A stretch of 64,000 bases of DNA, from NCBI GenBank assembly GCA_002344825.1, contig DDUN01000003.1:12878-76877 (forward strand), given 5' to 3'. The position numbers were made by a program, and so were the translations under genes. This document shows, piece after piece, positions 43,601 to 52,509 of this stretch. Origin of the DNA: Candidatus Multiplicimicrobium inquinatum. GTDB taxonomy: Bacteria; Omnitrophota; Omnitrophia; Omnitrophales; Aquincolibacteriaceae. The first letter of the stretch is position 1. Each line of letters opens with the position of its first letter. The notes below the pieces were generated by a model, which saw only the letters and a program-made list of their open reading frames with translations, did not search any database and was not told the DNA's origin.

Positions 43601-45907
43601 ATGTTAACCGCGATAGGTTCTGTTTTTTTGCTGGCGGCTTTTGCCCCGCGGCTTTGCCGTGTCTTGGGTTCCTTTTCGGGATGGGTCTTTGCTCTCTTAC
43701 CGCTGGGATTAACACTTTTCTTCTTTAACTCACTGTCTTCGGTTTGTGCCGGAGAGTTCCCGGCGCAATCTTTTGCCTGGGTTCAAGGGTTGGGTATTCA
43801 GGTTGGGTTTCGTTTGGACGGTCTCAGCTTGCTTTTCTCTTTGCTCATTTGCGGAATCGGGACGCTGATTACGCTTTATGCTTCCGGCTATCTTAAAGGA
43901 AATGCGCAAATAGGCCGATTTTATCTTTTCTTTTTTATGTTCATGGCTTCCATGCTGGGCGTTGTGCTTTCCGATAATCTCATTCTGCTTTTTATTTTTT
44001 GGGAATTAACCAGTCTCAGCTCTTACTTTTTGATCGGCTTTTATCATCAAGATGAGCAAAGTCGGAAAAGCGCGCTTCAGGCTTTGCTTGTGACGGGAAT
44101 GGGCGGGTTGGCGATGTTGGCGGGCTTTTTGATGCTGGGGCAAATGGGCGGAAACATGAGTCTTTCGGAATTGGTTGCAGGACGCGAAGGATTTCAATCC
44201 CATCTCTTATTTGAATCAGCGCTGATTTTGATTTTGTGCGGCGCTTTTACCAAATCGGCGCAGTTTCCGTTTCACTTTTGGCTGCCGAACGCGATGGCCG
44301 CACCCGCGCCGGTAAGCGCTTACCTTCATTCGTCGACGATGGTCAAAGCCGGAGTTTATTTGATCGCGCGGTGTCACCCGATTTTTAGTCAGTCTTCATT
44401 GTGGCTTGACTCACTAACTTGGTTCGGCGCGGCCACTGTTTTAACGGGGGCTTGGCTTGCTTTGCAGCAGTGTGATTTAAAGAAATATTTGGCCTACATG
44501 ACGGTCAGCGCTTTGGGTGTGATGGTGATGCTGCTTGGTTCAGGAACGTCGTTTGGAATTCAAGCCGCCATGCTTTTTCTTTTGGCACATGCTCTTTATA
44601 AAGGATGCCTTTTTATGGTGGCGGGAATCGTGGACCATGCGACGCATTGCCGCAATCCGGAGGAGCTGGGCGGACTCATGCGAAAAATGCCCTGGACGGC
44701 TGCGTCGGCTTTCTTAGCCGCGCTTTCGATGGCCGGATTTTTTCCGTTTTTGGGTTTTATCGGCAAGGAATGGATGCTTGAAACGGTTCTGCATTCTGAA
44801 AATCGTGTACTGTTGATGCTTGGCGTGTTTGCCGGGGCTATTTACGCGGCGATTGCGATTTGGGCCGCGGTAAAACCCTTTGTGGGAAAACTTTCATCCG
44901 CAGCAGCTCATGCGCACGAAGCACCGCCATCGATGCTTTTCGGAGCGGGCGTCTTGGCTTGTCTGGGATTAATTTTTGGTATTTTCCCAGGTCTTTGTAA
45001 GCCTTTGGTGAGTGCCGCCGCGAGCGCCGTTATGGCTGAAACTTCTTACCCGATGAAATTAGTTTTATGGCATGGGTTTAATTTTGTTTTTTTCTTAAGC
45101 CTTTCTGCGATTGGTTTGGGCGGAGTGGTTTATTTTAAGCGTGGGCTTGTTCAAAAAGCGATTGGCCAACTTGGTTTTTTAAAAATCTGGGGGCCGGAAA
45201 AAGGCTATTTTCAATTATTGGAAGGTTTGCTTTCTTTTTCGGCATTTCAAACCAAGCTATTGCAGGGCGGCCGTCTCCGAATTTATTTTCGAATCATTGT
45301 TATCGCTACGGCTGCTTTAACAGGAGTCACTTTATTTTTGAAGAACGGATTTGTTTCAAGTGCGCTTCGTCCGGTACATGGCTTGGACGCATTGTGCGTG
45401 GGAATTATTTTCGTCGCCACATTCGCCGCCATTTTCGCGCGAACCCGGCTCATTGCGATTATGGCTATGGGGGTGATTGGGCTCGTGATCTCGCTGGTTT
45501 TTGTCCGGTTCGGCGCGCCTGACTTGGCAATGACCCAATTTGCCGTGGAAACTTTGACGGTGATTTTATTAGCTTTTGTTTTGTATCGTATGCCCGTTTT
45601 AAGCATGAAATCACCTCAAAGATCAAAGTGGATTGATGCGGTTATTTCATTAGCGGTCGGAGCGCTGATGGCTGCGCTTGCTTTTTTCGGAGCCGTTGCA
45701 ACACCGGGATTACCCGAAGTTGCAAGGTATTACGCGGAGCATAGTTTGCTGTTGGCCCAGGGCAGCAATATTGTGAATGTCATTATCGTTGATTTTCGCG
45801 CATTGGATACTTTGGGTGAAATTACTGTGGTGGCAGTGGCGGGGATCGGTGTTTTTTCTTTGCTGAAACTTATTTTGGTTTCCAAAAAAGAAGAGGCGCA
45901 GTCATGA
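43601..45907 (+). CDS. mrpA: Na+/H+ antiporter subunit A (MrpA/MnhA)
   Basis: The largest Mrp subunit, about 768 residues from ATG 43601. It is related to complex I NuoL. About 20 helices include the antiporter core with [32 protein letters not shown] and [21 protein letters not shown], holding the Glu and Lys residues of the proton path. The C-terminal part (about 590 onward) is the MbhD/MbhE-like extension, [20 protein letters not shown] and later [20 protein letters not shown]. With the six following genes it forms a full Mrp complex that exchanges Na+ for H+. An upstream TTG adds 12 residues with little support. Confidence 0.93.
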   Translation: MLTAIGSVFLLAAFAPRLCRVLGSFSGWVFALLPLGLTLFFFNSLSSVCAGEFPAQSFAWVQGLGIQVGFRLDGLSLLFSLLICGIGTLITLYASGYLKGNAQIGRFYLFFFMFMASMLGVVLSDNLILLFIFWELTSLSSYFLIGFYHQDEQSRKSALQALLVTGMGGLAMLAGFLMLGQMGGNMSLSELVAGREGFQSHLLFESALILILCGAFTKSAQFPFHFWLPNAMAAPAPVSAYLHSSTMVKAGVYLIARCHPIFSQSSLWLDSLTWFGAATVLTGAWLALQQCDLKKYLAYMTVSALGVMVMLLGSGTSFGIQAAMLFLLAHALYKGCLFMVAGIVDHATHCRNPEELGGLMRKMPWTAASAFLAALSMAGFFPFLGFIGKEWMLETVLHSENRVLLMLGVFAGAIYAAIAIWAAVKPFVGKLSSAAAHAHEAPPSMLFGAGVLACLGLIFGIFPGLCKPLVSAAASAVMAETSYPMKLVLWHGFNFVFFLSLSAIGLGGVVYFKRGLVQKAIGQLGFLKIWGPEKGYFQLLEGLLSFSAFQTKLLQGGRLRIYFRIIVIATAALTGVTLFLKNGFVSSALRPVHGLDALCVGIIFVATFAAIFARTRLIAIMAMGVIGLVISLVFVRFGAPDLAMTQFAVETLTVILLAFVLYRMPVLSMKSPQRSKWIDAVISLAVGALMAALAFFGAVATPGLPEVARYYAEHSLLLAQGSNIVNVIIVDFRALDTLGEITVVAVAGIGVFSLLKLILVSKKEEAQS

Positions 45908-46317
45908 ATTCAGTTATTTTGAGAGTTGCTGCGCAAATTTTAAAACCAGTCTTTCTCATTTTTTCCGTTTTTCTTTTACTGCGCGGGCATAATGCCCCCG
46001 GCGGGGGCTTTGTCGGCGGCTTGGTTGCTGCTTCCGCTTTTGTATTACAAATGATTGCTTTTGATTCGGCGGAAGCCCGCCGGCATCTGCGTTTTGAACC
46101 GCACGCTTTTTTAGGCCTAGGTCTTTTGTGCGCCTTATCCAGCGGGATTTGGGCTTTTTTCCAAGCGAAACCTTTTTTGACGGGATTGTGGATCAAGTTG
46201 CAAATCCCCGTTTTCGGTCTTCTCAAGTTGGGAACTCCCGCGTTATTTGATTTGGGCGTTTATTTTGTTGTTTTAGGCGGAGTCATGTTCATTTTTTTAC
46301 CTTTAAAGGATGAGTAA
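45904..46317 (+). CDS. mrpB: Na+/H+ antiporter subunit B (MrpB/MnhB)
   Basis: A 137-residue membrane protein with four helices. The motif [20 protein letters not shown] (residues 26 to 45) is the MnhB signature. The start overlaps the mrpA stop by four bases (ATGA). It belongs to the MbhF-like part of the Mrp complex. Confidence 0.93.
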   Translation: MNSVILRVAAQILKPVFLIFSVFLLLRGHNAPGGGFVGGLVAASAFVLQMIAFDSAEARRHLRFEPHAFLGLGLLCALSSGIWAFFQAKPFLTGLWIKLQIPVFGLLKLGTPALFDLGVYFVVLGGVMFIFLPLKDE

Positions 46318-46665
46318 ATGGAATTGATGTTTGCTCTTACGGTGGGCTTGCTTTATGCGGCCGGTTTTTTTCTGGTGATGCGGCATAGTTTGATGAAGCT
46401 TGTTTTGGGCCTTATCTTTTTAAGCCATGGCGCTAATCTTCTTATTTTTTCTGCCGGAGGGTTGGAGTCGCGCGGTTTGCCGATTATCGCGGAGGGATCT
46501 AAGATTCCGCAATATCCGATGCCTGATCCTTTGCCGCAGGCTTTAATTTTGACCGCGATCGTGATTAGTTTCGGGATTTTAGCGTTTGCTCTGGTGTTAG
46601 TTTATCGTTCATTTCGTTTGACCGGCTCGGATGATTCCGACCAATTGGACTCGACGGAAAAATGA
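46318..46665 (+). CDS. mrpC: Na+/H+ antiporter subunit C (MrpC/MnhC)
   Basis: A 115-residue NuoK homologue with three helices. [20 protein letters not shown] and [20 protein letters not shown] contain the conserved regions, the latter with the family's ALILTAIVI stretch. The ATG follows the mrpB stop with no gap. It is one of the Mrp subunits that links the larger A and D subunits. Confidence 0.93.
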   Translation: MELMFALTVGLLYAAGFFLVMRHSLMKLVLGLIFLSHGANLLIFSAGGLESRGLPIIAEGSKIPQYPMPDPLPQALILTAIVISFGILAFALVLVYRSFRLTGSDDSDQLDSTEK

Positions 46666-48152
46666 AATATTTAATTGTTTTACCCATCATCATTCCTTTG
46701 GTTGCCGCGTCATTTTGTTTGTTGGCATGGCCCTGGCGTCAAGTTCAGCGCTGGATCGGTGTTTTGGGCTCCGCCGCGCTTTTGGCCGCGTCCATCGCTT
46801 TGTTTTGCCAGGTGAATACGTCGGGAATTCAGGTGATGAGTATGGGCAATTGGCCGATCCCTTTCGGGATTGTTTTTGCCGCGGATCTTTTTGGTTCCAT
46901 TATGTTGGTTTTGGGCGCGATCATGGGATTTGCCGTTTCAATTTATTCATTGGCCGCCATGGATCAAAAAAGAGAGGCTTTTGGCTATTACCCTTTGTTT
47001 CAGATTTTAATGATGGGGGTTTCAGGAGCTTTTCTTACCGGCGATATTTTTAATCTGTATGTTTGGTTTGAAGTTTTATTGATGGCGTCTTTTGTGCTTT
47101 TATCTTTGGGCGGGGAACGCGGCCAAATTGAAGGCGCGATTAAATATGTCGCGCTTAACCTGGTTTCCTCCGCGATTTTTCTCGCTGCGGTGGGGATTTT
47201 ATACGGCACCGTGGGAACTTTAAACTTTGCGGATTTAGCGGTGGTGCTTCAGCATTATCCTAACCAAGGATTGATTACCACTCTGGCGATGCTTTTTATT
47301 GTAGCTTTCGGTATTAAAGCCGCCAGCTTCCCATTTTTCTTTTGGCTGCCGGCCTCTTATCACACTCCGCCTGTGCCGGTATCGGCAATTTTTGCGGGCT
47401 TGCTGACTAAGGTCGGGGTTTACGCGTTGATTCGTGTTTTTACTTTACTCTTTAGAGGCGATACAGGATATACGCATGAAATTATTTTGGTTATGTCTGG
47501 GTTGACCATGCTCACGGGTATTTTTGGTGCGGTGACGCAAAATGACATGAGACGCATTCTTTCCTTTCACATTGTCAGCCAAATTGGCTACATGCTGATG
47601 GGGTTAGGACTTTTTACTAAACTGGCTCTGGCGGGATCCATTTTTTATATCATTCACCACATTGTGGTTAAAACCAATTTATTTTTGGTGTCGGGTGTGG
47701 TGGAGAAGATTTTTGGCACGACCGAGTTAAAAAAACTGGGGGGACTCTATCATTCGCGTCCTTGGCTTTCCGTTTTCTTTTTGATTTCAGCCCTGTCGTT
47801 GGCGGGGATTCCGCCGCTTTCAGGGTTCTTTGCCAAGTTAGTATTGATTCAAAGCGGTTTAGAAATAGAGCGTTATGGAATTGTCGCGATCGCCTTGATT
47901 GTTGGGCTTCTTACTTTGTTTTCGATGACTAAAATTTGGAATGAAGTTTTTTGGAAAAATCCGCCCGAGCCGGTTTTGCCGGCACCGTCTTTTTCACCGG
48001 TGGGGTGGATGTTGCCCGTGACTGCTTTAGCGGTCATTACGGTTTGCGTTGGTGTTTTGGCGGGCCCTATCTTTGAGTTAACCATAAGAACTTCGGAGCA
48101 ATTGATGAATCAAGAAATTTATATTTCCGCGGTGTTGGGAGCGCGGCCATGA
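46662..48152 (+). CDS. mrpD: Na+/H+ antiporter subunit D (MrpD/MnhD)
   Basis: A 496-residue NuoN/NuoM-like antiporter subunit with about 14 helices. Visible conserved parts are [20 protein letters not shown] (Glu of the ion path), [40 protein letters not shown] (Lys) and a [14 protein letters not shown] block. It overlaps mrpC by four bases and mrpE by four bases, so the operon is tightly coupled. MrpA and MrpD are the two subunits thought to carry the ion-translocating channels. Confidence 0.93.
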   Translation: MKYLIVLPIIIPLVAASFCLLAWPWRQVQRWIGVLGSAALLAASIALFCQVNTSGIQVMSMGNWPIPFGIVFAADLFGSIMLVLGAIMGFAVSIYSLAAMDQKREAFGYYPLFQILMMGVSGAFLTGDIFNLYVWFEVLLMASFVLLSLGGERGQIEGAIKYVALNLVSSAIFLAAVGILYGTVGTLNFADLAVVLQHYPNQGLITTLAMLFIVAFGIKAASFPFFFWLPASYHTPPVPVSAIFAGLLTKVGVYALIRVFTLLFRGDTGYTHEIILVMSGLTMLTGIFGAVTQNDMRRILSFHIVSQIGYMLMGLGLFTKLALAGSIFYIIHHIVVKTNLFLVSGVVEKIFGTTELKKLGGLYHSRPWLSVFFLISALSLAGIPPLSGFFAKLVLIQSGLEIERYGIVAIALIVGLLTLFSMTKIWNEVFWKNPPEPVLPAPSFSPVGWMLPVTALAVITVCVGVLAGPIFELTIRTSEQLMNQEIYISAVLGARP

Positions 48153-48484
48153 AGCTTTTTGTAAAGCTGATCAAATTAATCCGTCTGGGAGTTTATTTTC
48201 TTTGGCAGCTTTTGCTTTCCAATATCAAAATTGCGCAATGCGTTCTGGGGCCGGAAAGACTTATGCAGTCCGGAATCATTGCGATTCCGCTGACGGTTAA
48301 AACGGACTTAGAAATATTTTTGCTCGCGAATGCGATTACTTTGACTCCTGGAAGTTTAACCGTGGATGTTTCTGCGGATCATCAGTTTTTATATGTTCAC
48401 GGTATGCAGATCGGAGATGCCGAGGCTTACCGCCGTGATATCAAAGAAGGGTTTGAACGTATGATTTTGGAGGTCTTTCAATGA
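48149..48484 (+). CDS. mrpE: Na+/H+ antiporter subunit E (MrpE/MnhE)
   Basis: A 111-residue protein with one main N-terminal membrane region ([20 protein letters not shown]) followed by a cytoplasmic domain. [20 protein letters not shown] and [11 protein letters not shown] are the family's signature. It is shorter than the 150 to 160 residues of Bacillus MrpE because the first helix pair is missing, as in many other bacteria. Four-base overlaps on both sides. Confidence 0.92.
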   Translation: MKLFVKLIKLIRLGVYFLWQLLLSNIKIAQCVLGPERLMQSGIIAIPLTVKTDLEIFLLANAITLTPGSLTVDVSADHQFLYVHGMQIGDAEAYRRDIKEGFERMILEVFQ

Positions 48485-48771
48485 GTTTTCAAGAAATCAA
48501 TCCATTGCCGTTTGCCTTTGCTTTTTCAATGGTTGTTTTGGGGGTTAGCTTGGTTTTGGGATTCATCCGTCTTTTAAAAGGTCCGAGTTTATGCGATCGT
48601 GTTGTGGCTTTTGATCTGATTACCACACTGGGGGTCAGCATCATTGCGGTTTATGTCATGATGTTTAAAAAATACGCGGAGCTTGATATTGCTATGGTGG
48701 TGGGATTGGTTGCCTTTCTCGGAACGGTGGCTTTGGCTTATTATACCGAAAAGAAAAAAGGTGAACTATGA
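48481..48771 (+). CDS. mrpF: Na+/H+ antiporter subunit F (MrpF/MnhF)
   Basis: A 96-residue protein with three helices. RLLKGPSLCDRVVAFDLITT and a following VYVMMFKKYAELDIAMVVGL match MnhF; the Asp and Arg in CDRVVAFD are conserved. It overlaps its neighbours by four bases. MrpF has also been linked to bile-salt efflux in some bacteria, but with the full operon present antiport is the clear role. Confidence 0.92.
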   Translation: MSFQEINPLPFAFAFSMVVLGVSLVLGFIRLLKGPSLCDRVVAFDLITTLGVSIIAVYVMMFKKYAELDIAMVVGLVAFLGTVALAYYTEKKKGEL

Positions 48772-49115
48772 ATTGGCTGACGTCTTTTTTATTGGTTGCG
48801 GGAGCGCTTTTTTCACTTTTAGCAGCGGTTGGAATTCTAAAAATGCCGGACCTTTTTAACCGCATGCACACTTCCACCAAATCAGGGACAATGGGGGTGG
48901 GGTGCTTTTTAATCGCGGCCGCGGTTTATTCCCGCGACTTTGGAACGGCTTTGACCGCGGTGTTAATTTTTGTATTTTTTCTTTTGACCGCGCCCGTTGC
49001 CGCGCATATGATTGCGCGTGCTGCTTATTTCACCGGCGTTCCGCTTTGGAAAAAGTCGGTGATGGATGATTTGAGCGCGCAGAAAAAAGATCATCCGCTT
49101 GACTCTGAAAAATGA
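48768..49115 (+). CDS. mrpG: Na+/H+ antiporter subunit G (MrpG/MnhG)
   Basis: A 115-residue protein with three helices. LLAAVGILKMPDLFNRMHTS, TKSGTMGVGCFLIAAA and LTAPVAAHMIARAAYFTGVP are the diagnostic MnhG stretches. It ends the seven-gene operon. Only 49 bases separate it from the cyclophilin gene; no hairpin terminator is apparent there, so some readthrough is possible. Confidence 0.93.
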   Translation: MNWLTSFLLVAGALFSLLAAVGILKMPDLFNRMHTSTKSGTMGVGCFLIAAAVYSRDFGTALTAVLIFVFFLLTAPVAAHMIARAAYFTGVPLWKKSVMDDLSAQKKDHPLDSEK

Positions 49116-49164
49116 TTGGTTCGCTAAAATAAACAAAAATAAGAATAAATAATAAGGTGATTTA

Positions 49165-49836
49165 ATGAAATATTCTATTCTTGGGCTCGGCTTATTTTTG
49201 ATTGTTTTAACCGGCTGTGCTTCTTCGCAAAGTAATTCCGCGGCAGCAACCGGTTGTTCATCTTGTCAGGTATCCACGCAGTCTCAGGGTGTCGTTGCTT
49301 CTTCCGTATCCGCGGTAAAAGCTGTGCCTGCCGAGACTGTTCAAACAACTTCCGTAACACAGAAAGACGAGGGAATTGTGAAAGTTAAAATTGAAACCAA
49401 TATGGGTGTGATCGAAGCTAGCTTGTTCGCGAATGAAGCTCCCAAAACCGTAGAGAACTTTGTTAAGCTCGCTGAAAAAGGTTTTTACGACGGAATTATT
49501 TTTCACCGTGTTATTCCTGATTTTATGGTTCAGACGGGTGATCCTACCGGAACAGGCCGCGGCGGTCCGGGCTACCAGTTTGAAGATGAATTTTCTCCGA
49601 AGTTAAAACACAATAAGCCCGGTATTTTTTCAATGGCGAATTCCGGACCGGGAACGAACGGCAGCCAGTTTTTTATTACGGTTGCGGCGACACCCTGGCT
49701 TGATAATCGCCATTCTATTTTTGGAGAGGTTACGGCAGGAATGGATGTTGTTACCAAGATTTCACTTGCGAGTCGTGACCGTCAGGACAAGCCTGTTAGT
49801 GAAATTAAAATGCTTAAAGTTAGTGTTGAGAAGTGA
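49165..49836 (+). CDS. Cyclophilin-type peptidyl-prolyl isomerase, lipoprotein
   Basis: A 223-residue lipoprotein. The signal sequence ends in the lipobox VLTGC, with Cys18 as the lipidation site, followed by a 50-residue Ser/Ala-rich linker that includes a CSSC pair. The cyclophilin domain starts near residue 71: [52 protein letters not shown] and [11 protein letters not shown]. The catalytic Arg of FHRVIPDF is present; the usual Trp at the edge of the active site is followed here by LDNRHSIF, as in bacterial forms. It should help fold periplasmic or outer-membrane proteins. Good GGTGA ribosome site. Confidence 0.9.
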   Translation: MKYSILGLGLFLIVLTGCASSQSNSAAATGCSSCQVSTQSQGVVASSVSAVKAVPAETVQTTSVTQKDEGIVKVKIETNMGVIEASLFANEAPKTVENFVKLAEKGFYDGIIFHRVIPDFMVQTGDPTGTGRGGPGYQFEDEFSPKLKHNKPGIFSMANSGPGTNGSQFFITVAATPWLDNRHSIFGEVTAGMDVVTKISLASRDRQDKPVSEIKMLKVSVEK

Positions 49837-49906
49837 TCTTTTTATAGCATCAGCTCATTTTTTGATAATTGTTTTGTTTTCATTTTTAATTTCAAAAGAC
49901 ATAGGG

Positions 49907-49912
49907 TAGAAT
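49907..49912 (+). promoter_or_regulatory. -10 element of a probable leaderless promoter
   Basis: TAGAAT ends six bases before the ATG of the PilZ gene, and there is no ribosome site. Transcription would then start at or next to the A of ATG. The same geometry occurs before the genes at 60533 and 63132. Confidence 0.4.
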
Positions 49913-49918
49913 TCAGGC

Positions 49919-50338
49919 ATGCCTTTTAAGAAGCCCGAGAACCGACGTAAACATGCTCGTGTTGCCTTGTGCCGGCTCGTAAAAATTCAGACTGAAAAGA
50001 GCACCGGACCTTCTGAGATTTCTCAAACGTATGACCTTTCCGAAGCCGGAATGCGTTTTCACGTAACAGATATTTCAAGTACCGGTTTTAAATTCAGTCT
50101 GCCGGCCATTGAGGGCGATTTACCGTTTGCCAGCTTAAAAAAGGGCGACAAGCTTCATTTCCGCATTAATTTGGATCCGGATCACCCCGAGGTTGCTTTG
50201 CTTGGAAAAGTCGCCTGGGTGTCTCGTGAGGCCGTTTCCGGCGGCATGATCCGGGTTAGATCAGGCGTTGAGTTTGTCAACGTCTCCGACGCTGATCGGA
50301 AACTGATACAAGTCTACGTTTCTGCTTTTCAAAAATAG
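49919..50338 (+). CDS. PilZ domain protein (c-di-GMP binding)
   Basis: A 139-residue single-domain PilZ protein. The N-terminal RRKHAR gives the RxxxR motif that binds c-di-GMP. About 25 residues later come two DxSxxG motifs in tandem, DLSEAGMRF and DISSTGFKF, where a single copy is normal. The C-terminal part (GKVAWVSREAV, GVEFVNVSDADRKLI) is the usual beta strand and closing helix. It should be a cytoplasmic c-di-GMP effector; such proteins often control polysaccharide secretion or motility. It is a lone gene with a probable leaderless start. Confidence 0.82.
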   Translation: MPFKKPENRRKHARVALCRLVKIQTEKSTGPSEISQTYDLSEAGMRFHVTDISSTGFKFSLPAIEGDLPFASLKKGDKLHFRINLDPDHPEVALLGKVAWVSREAVSGGMIRVRSGVEFVNVSDADRKLIQVYVSAFQK

Positions 50339-50445
50339 TTTTTCCCGCATAACAATTACGTATTTTTTTCCCTCTTATTCACCCACAAAATTGTCTTAAT
50401 CGAATCTTCTTTGGCCTATCATAAGGACATTTTTTTTATTCAAAA

Positions 50446-50462
50446 TTGGCATTTTTATTGCA
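50446..50462 (+). promoter_or_regulatory. Sigma-54 promoter (-24/-12) for amtB-glnK
   Basis: TTGGCATTTTTATTGCA matches the sigma-54 consensus: GG and GC are separated by exactly ten bases. It lies about 90 bases before amtB, leaving room for a short leader. AmtB-glnK operons are classic NtrC/sigma-54 targets induced under nitrogen limitation. No clear NtrC palindrome was found upstream within the 215-base gap. Confidence 0.65.
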
Positions 50463-50553
50463 ATGATGTAGCATCTCGCCGAAAGAATCGTCGTGGGGAT
50501 GATCTTTTTATTTAGGCTTTAAAGAATTCGAATCTAATCACAGGGGGAAACTT

Positions 50554-51879
50554 ATGTTTCGTCAAAAATGGAAGACAGGGGTGTTTTTTGCTCTGTCTTT
50601 GTTCGCTTCTCGTTTTGCTTTCGCGGAGGAAATTCAGATTGATACCGGAACAACAGCTTGGATGCTTACTTCCACCGCACTTGTCTTGTTGATGGTGCCG
50701 GGCTTAGCGCTTTTTTATGCCGGACTGGTGCGCACAAAGAATGTGTTAGCCACCATGATGCATAGTTTTGCCGCTATGGCGATTGTCGGAGTGCTTTGGG
50801 TTGTATGCGGTTATGCGTTAGCATTCGGCCCGAATGTTCTTGGCGGATGGATCGGCTGGAACCCGCAACTGCTTTTTTTAAAGGGGATTGATGAAACCAT
50901 TATGAGCGCGGGTGTCCCCGAATATGTATTTGCCATGTTTCAGGGAAAGTTTGCGATTATCACTCCGGCGCTGATCGCGGGCGCTTTTGCCGAGCGCGTT
51001 AAATTTAAGGGTTATTGCATTTACATTACCCTTTGGATTCTTTTGATTTATTGCCCCGTATGTCATTGGGTTTGGGCGTCAGATGGGTATTTATTTAATT
51101 TGGGGGCAAAAGGTGCGATTGACTTCGCGGGCGGAACTGTGGTGCATATCACCGCGGGTGTTTCAGCTCTTGTGGCCGCGCTTTATTTAGGCGCACGTAA
51201 AGGTTACCCGCTCACGGCCATGCATCCGAACAATTTGGTTATGACGATGCTTGGTGCCGGATTACTTTGGGTGGGCTGGTTTGGATTTAACGCCGGCAGC
51301 TCGATTGCCAGCAACTTGGATACGGCGCGCGCTTTGACGGTCACGCAAGCCGCCGCCGCGGCCGGAGCTCTTTCCTGGATGCTAATTGAAGGTGTGAAGC
51401 ATGGCAAAGCAACCAGTCTTGGTTTTTCGAGCGGTATTTTGGCCGGTCTTGTTGCGATTACGCCTGCGGCCGGAGTGGTGACTCCGATGGGCGCGATCAT
51501 CCTTGGTTTTCTGGCTTCCTTTGTTTGCTATATCTCAATCGGAATCAAAACAAAATTGGGGTATGACGATAGTTTAGACGTATTCGGCATTCATGGGATG
51601 GCGGGTATTTTTGGCGCGATTGGCTTGGTTTTTTTCATTCGACCATCGTGGATGGCGGACGCGGCTTCAATTAAAGAGGGTTGGAATATGATGAGTCAGC
51701 TGTTGGTTCAACTTCAGGCTGTGGGCATTACCATCTTGTATGCCGGTGTTGCTTCTTTCATTTTAGTTGTGTTCGTTGATAAGGTTTTTGGTTTTCGTGC
51801 GAATCGCCGTGAGGAAATGGCGGGTCTTGATGAAACGATGCACGGTGAACAAGGCTATGGCCTTATTAACCTGAATTAA
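50554..51879 (+). CDS. amtB: Ammonium transporter
   Basis: A 441-residue Amt/Mep/Rh protein with a cleavable signal peptide (SLFASRFAFAEE) and eleven expected helices. Conserved stretches are MVPGLALFYAGLVRTKNVLA, FAGGTVVHITAGVSALVAAL (first pore His), GLLWVGWFGFNAGSSIA and DVFGIHGMAGIFGAIG (second pore His). It conducts ammonium into the cell. The GGGGG ribosome site is strong. It is followed 17 bases later by its PII regulator, which would block the channel when nitrogen is plentiful. Confidence 0.96.
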   Translation: MFRQKWKTGVFFALSLFASRFAFAEEIQIDTGTTAWMLTSTALVLLMVPGLALFYAGLVRTKNVLATMMHSFAAMAIVGVLWVVCGYALAFGPNVLGGWIGWNPQLLFLKGIDETIMSAGVPEYVFAMFQGKFAIITPALIAGAFAERVKFKGYCIYITLWILLIYCPVCHWVWASDGYLFNLGAKGAIDFAGGTVVHITAGVSALVAALYLGARKGYPLTAMHPNNLVMTMLGAGLLWVGWFGFNAGSSIASNLDTARALTVTQAAAAAGALSWMLIEGVKHGKATSLGFSSGILAGLVAITPAAGVVTPMGAIILGFLASFVCYISIGIKTKLGYDDSLDVFGIHGMAGIFGAIGLVFFIRPSWMADAASIKEGWNMMSQLLVQLQAVGITILYAGVASFILVVFVDKVFGFRANRREEMAGLDETMHGEQGYGLINLN

Positions 51880-51896
51880 TCGGGAGGAAAAATATT

Positions 51897-52238
51897 ATGA
51901 AATTGATTACAGCTATTATTCAGCCCGATAAATTGGATGAAGTCCGTGAAGCCTTGCATGCCGCGGAGATTACGCGCGTGACCGTGAGCCGCTGCACCGG
52001 CCGCGGCCATCAGGCGGGTGAAGAGCTTTATCGCGGACAATCCGTGGTGCCGACTTTGATTCCTAAGGTGCGCATTGATATTGCGTGCAATGAGGAATAT
52101 GTCGATGCCGCGATTAACGCGATTTTAAAATCAGCGCGTCATGGTGACGGCAAAATCGGTGACGGTAAGATTTTTGTGACCGCGCTGGAGCGTTGCATTC
52201 GTATCCGCACCGGCGAATCCGGCGGTGTTGCGATCTAA
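51897..52238 (+). CDS. glnK: Nitrogen regulatory PII protein
   Basis: A 113-residue PII protein, one of the trimeric signal integrators for ATP/ADP and 2-oxoglutarate that plug AmtB. MKLITAIIQPDKLDEVREAL, VSRCTGRGHQAGEELYRG (T-loop base, Gln of GHQ), IPKVRIDIACNEEYVDAAIN and HGDGKIGDGKIFV (B-loop) are all standard. The T-loop tip, normally ...GAEYMVDFLPK, is GQSVVPTLIPK here. The uridylylated Tyr51 is therefore missing, although Tyr46 of ELYRG remains. Covalent control by GlnD at the usual place is thus unlikely. Confidence 0.95.
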   Translation: MKLITAIIQPDKLDEVREALHAAEITRVTVSRCTGRGHQAGEELYRGQSVVPTLIPKVRIDIACNEEYVDAAINAILKSARHGDGKIGDGKIFVTALERCIRIRTGESGGVAI

Positions 52239-52358
52239 AACGGCTGAAATGGTCTTATCGCGGCGTTGCAAGCTTCGCGACATTTGTGCGGCGTAGGTTT
52301 CACTACGCCTCCGCAGTCGCTTACTTGCGCCTTGCGATAAGACCATTTGAACCGTTTT
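52237..52358. repeat. Palindromic intergenic element, copy 1
   Basis: The outer arms (52237-52261 and 52334-52358) are complementary in 23 of 25 positions. Inside lies a core shared with copy 2 near 60320: GCGGCGTTGC, then GGCGTAGGTTTCACTACGCC, which folds as a 7-base-pair hairpin with loop GTTTCA, and then GCGCCTTGC. The left arm begins within the glnK stop codon. It may act as a terminator or mRNA 3' structure, or be a REP/MITE-like mobile repeat. Confidence 0.75.
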
Positions 52359-52509
52359 GGTGAACAATCCCAACTCCTGCTTTTTCTTCTATAACTTGTA
52401 GCCGCTCTCTTTCTTTGATCGATTGTAAACTCTCGGTTGGTTTGAGTCGATAATCTGACATCATTTATTCACTGTCGAATTGTTTAATACCTTTTGAAAG
52501 AAGATTTGT

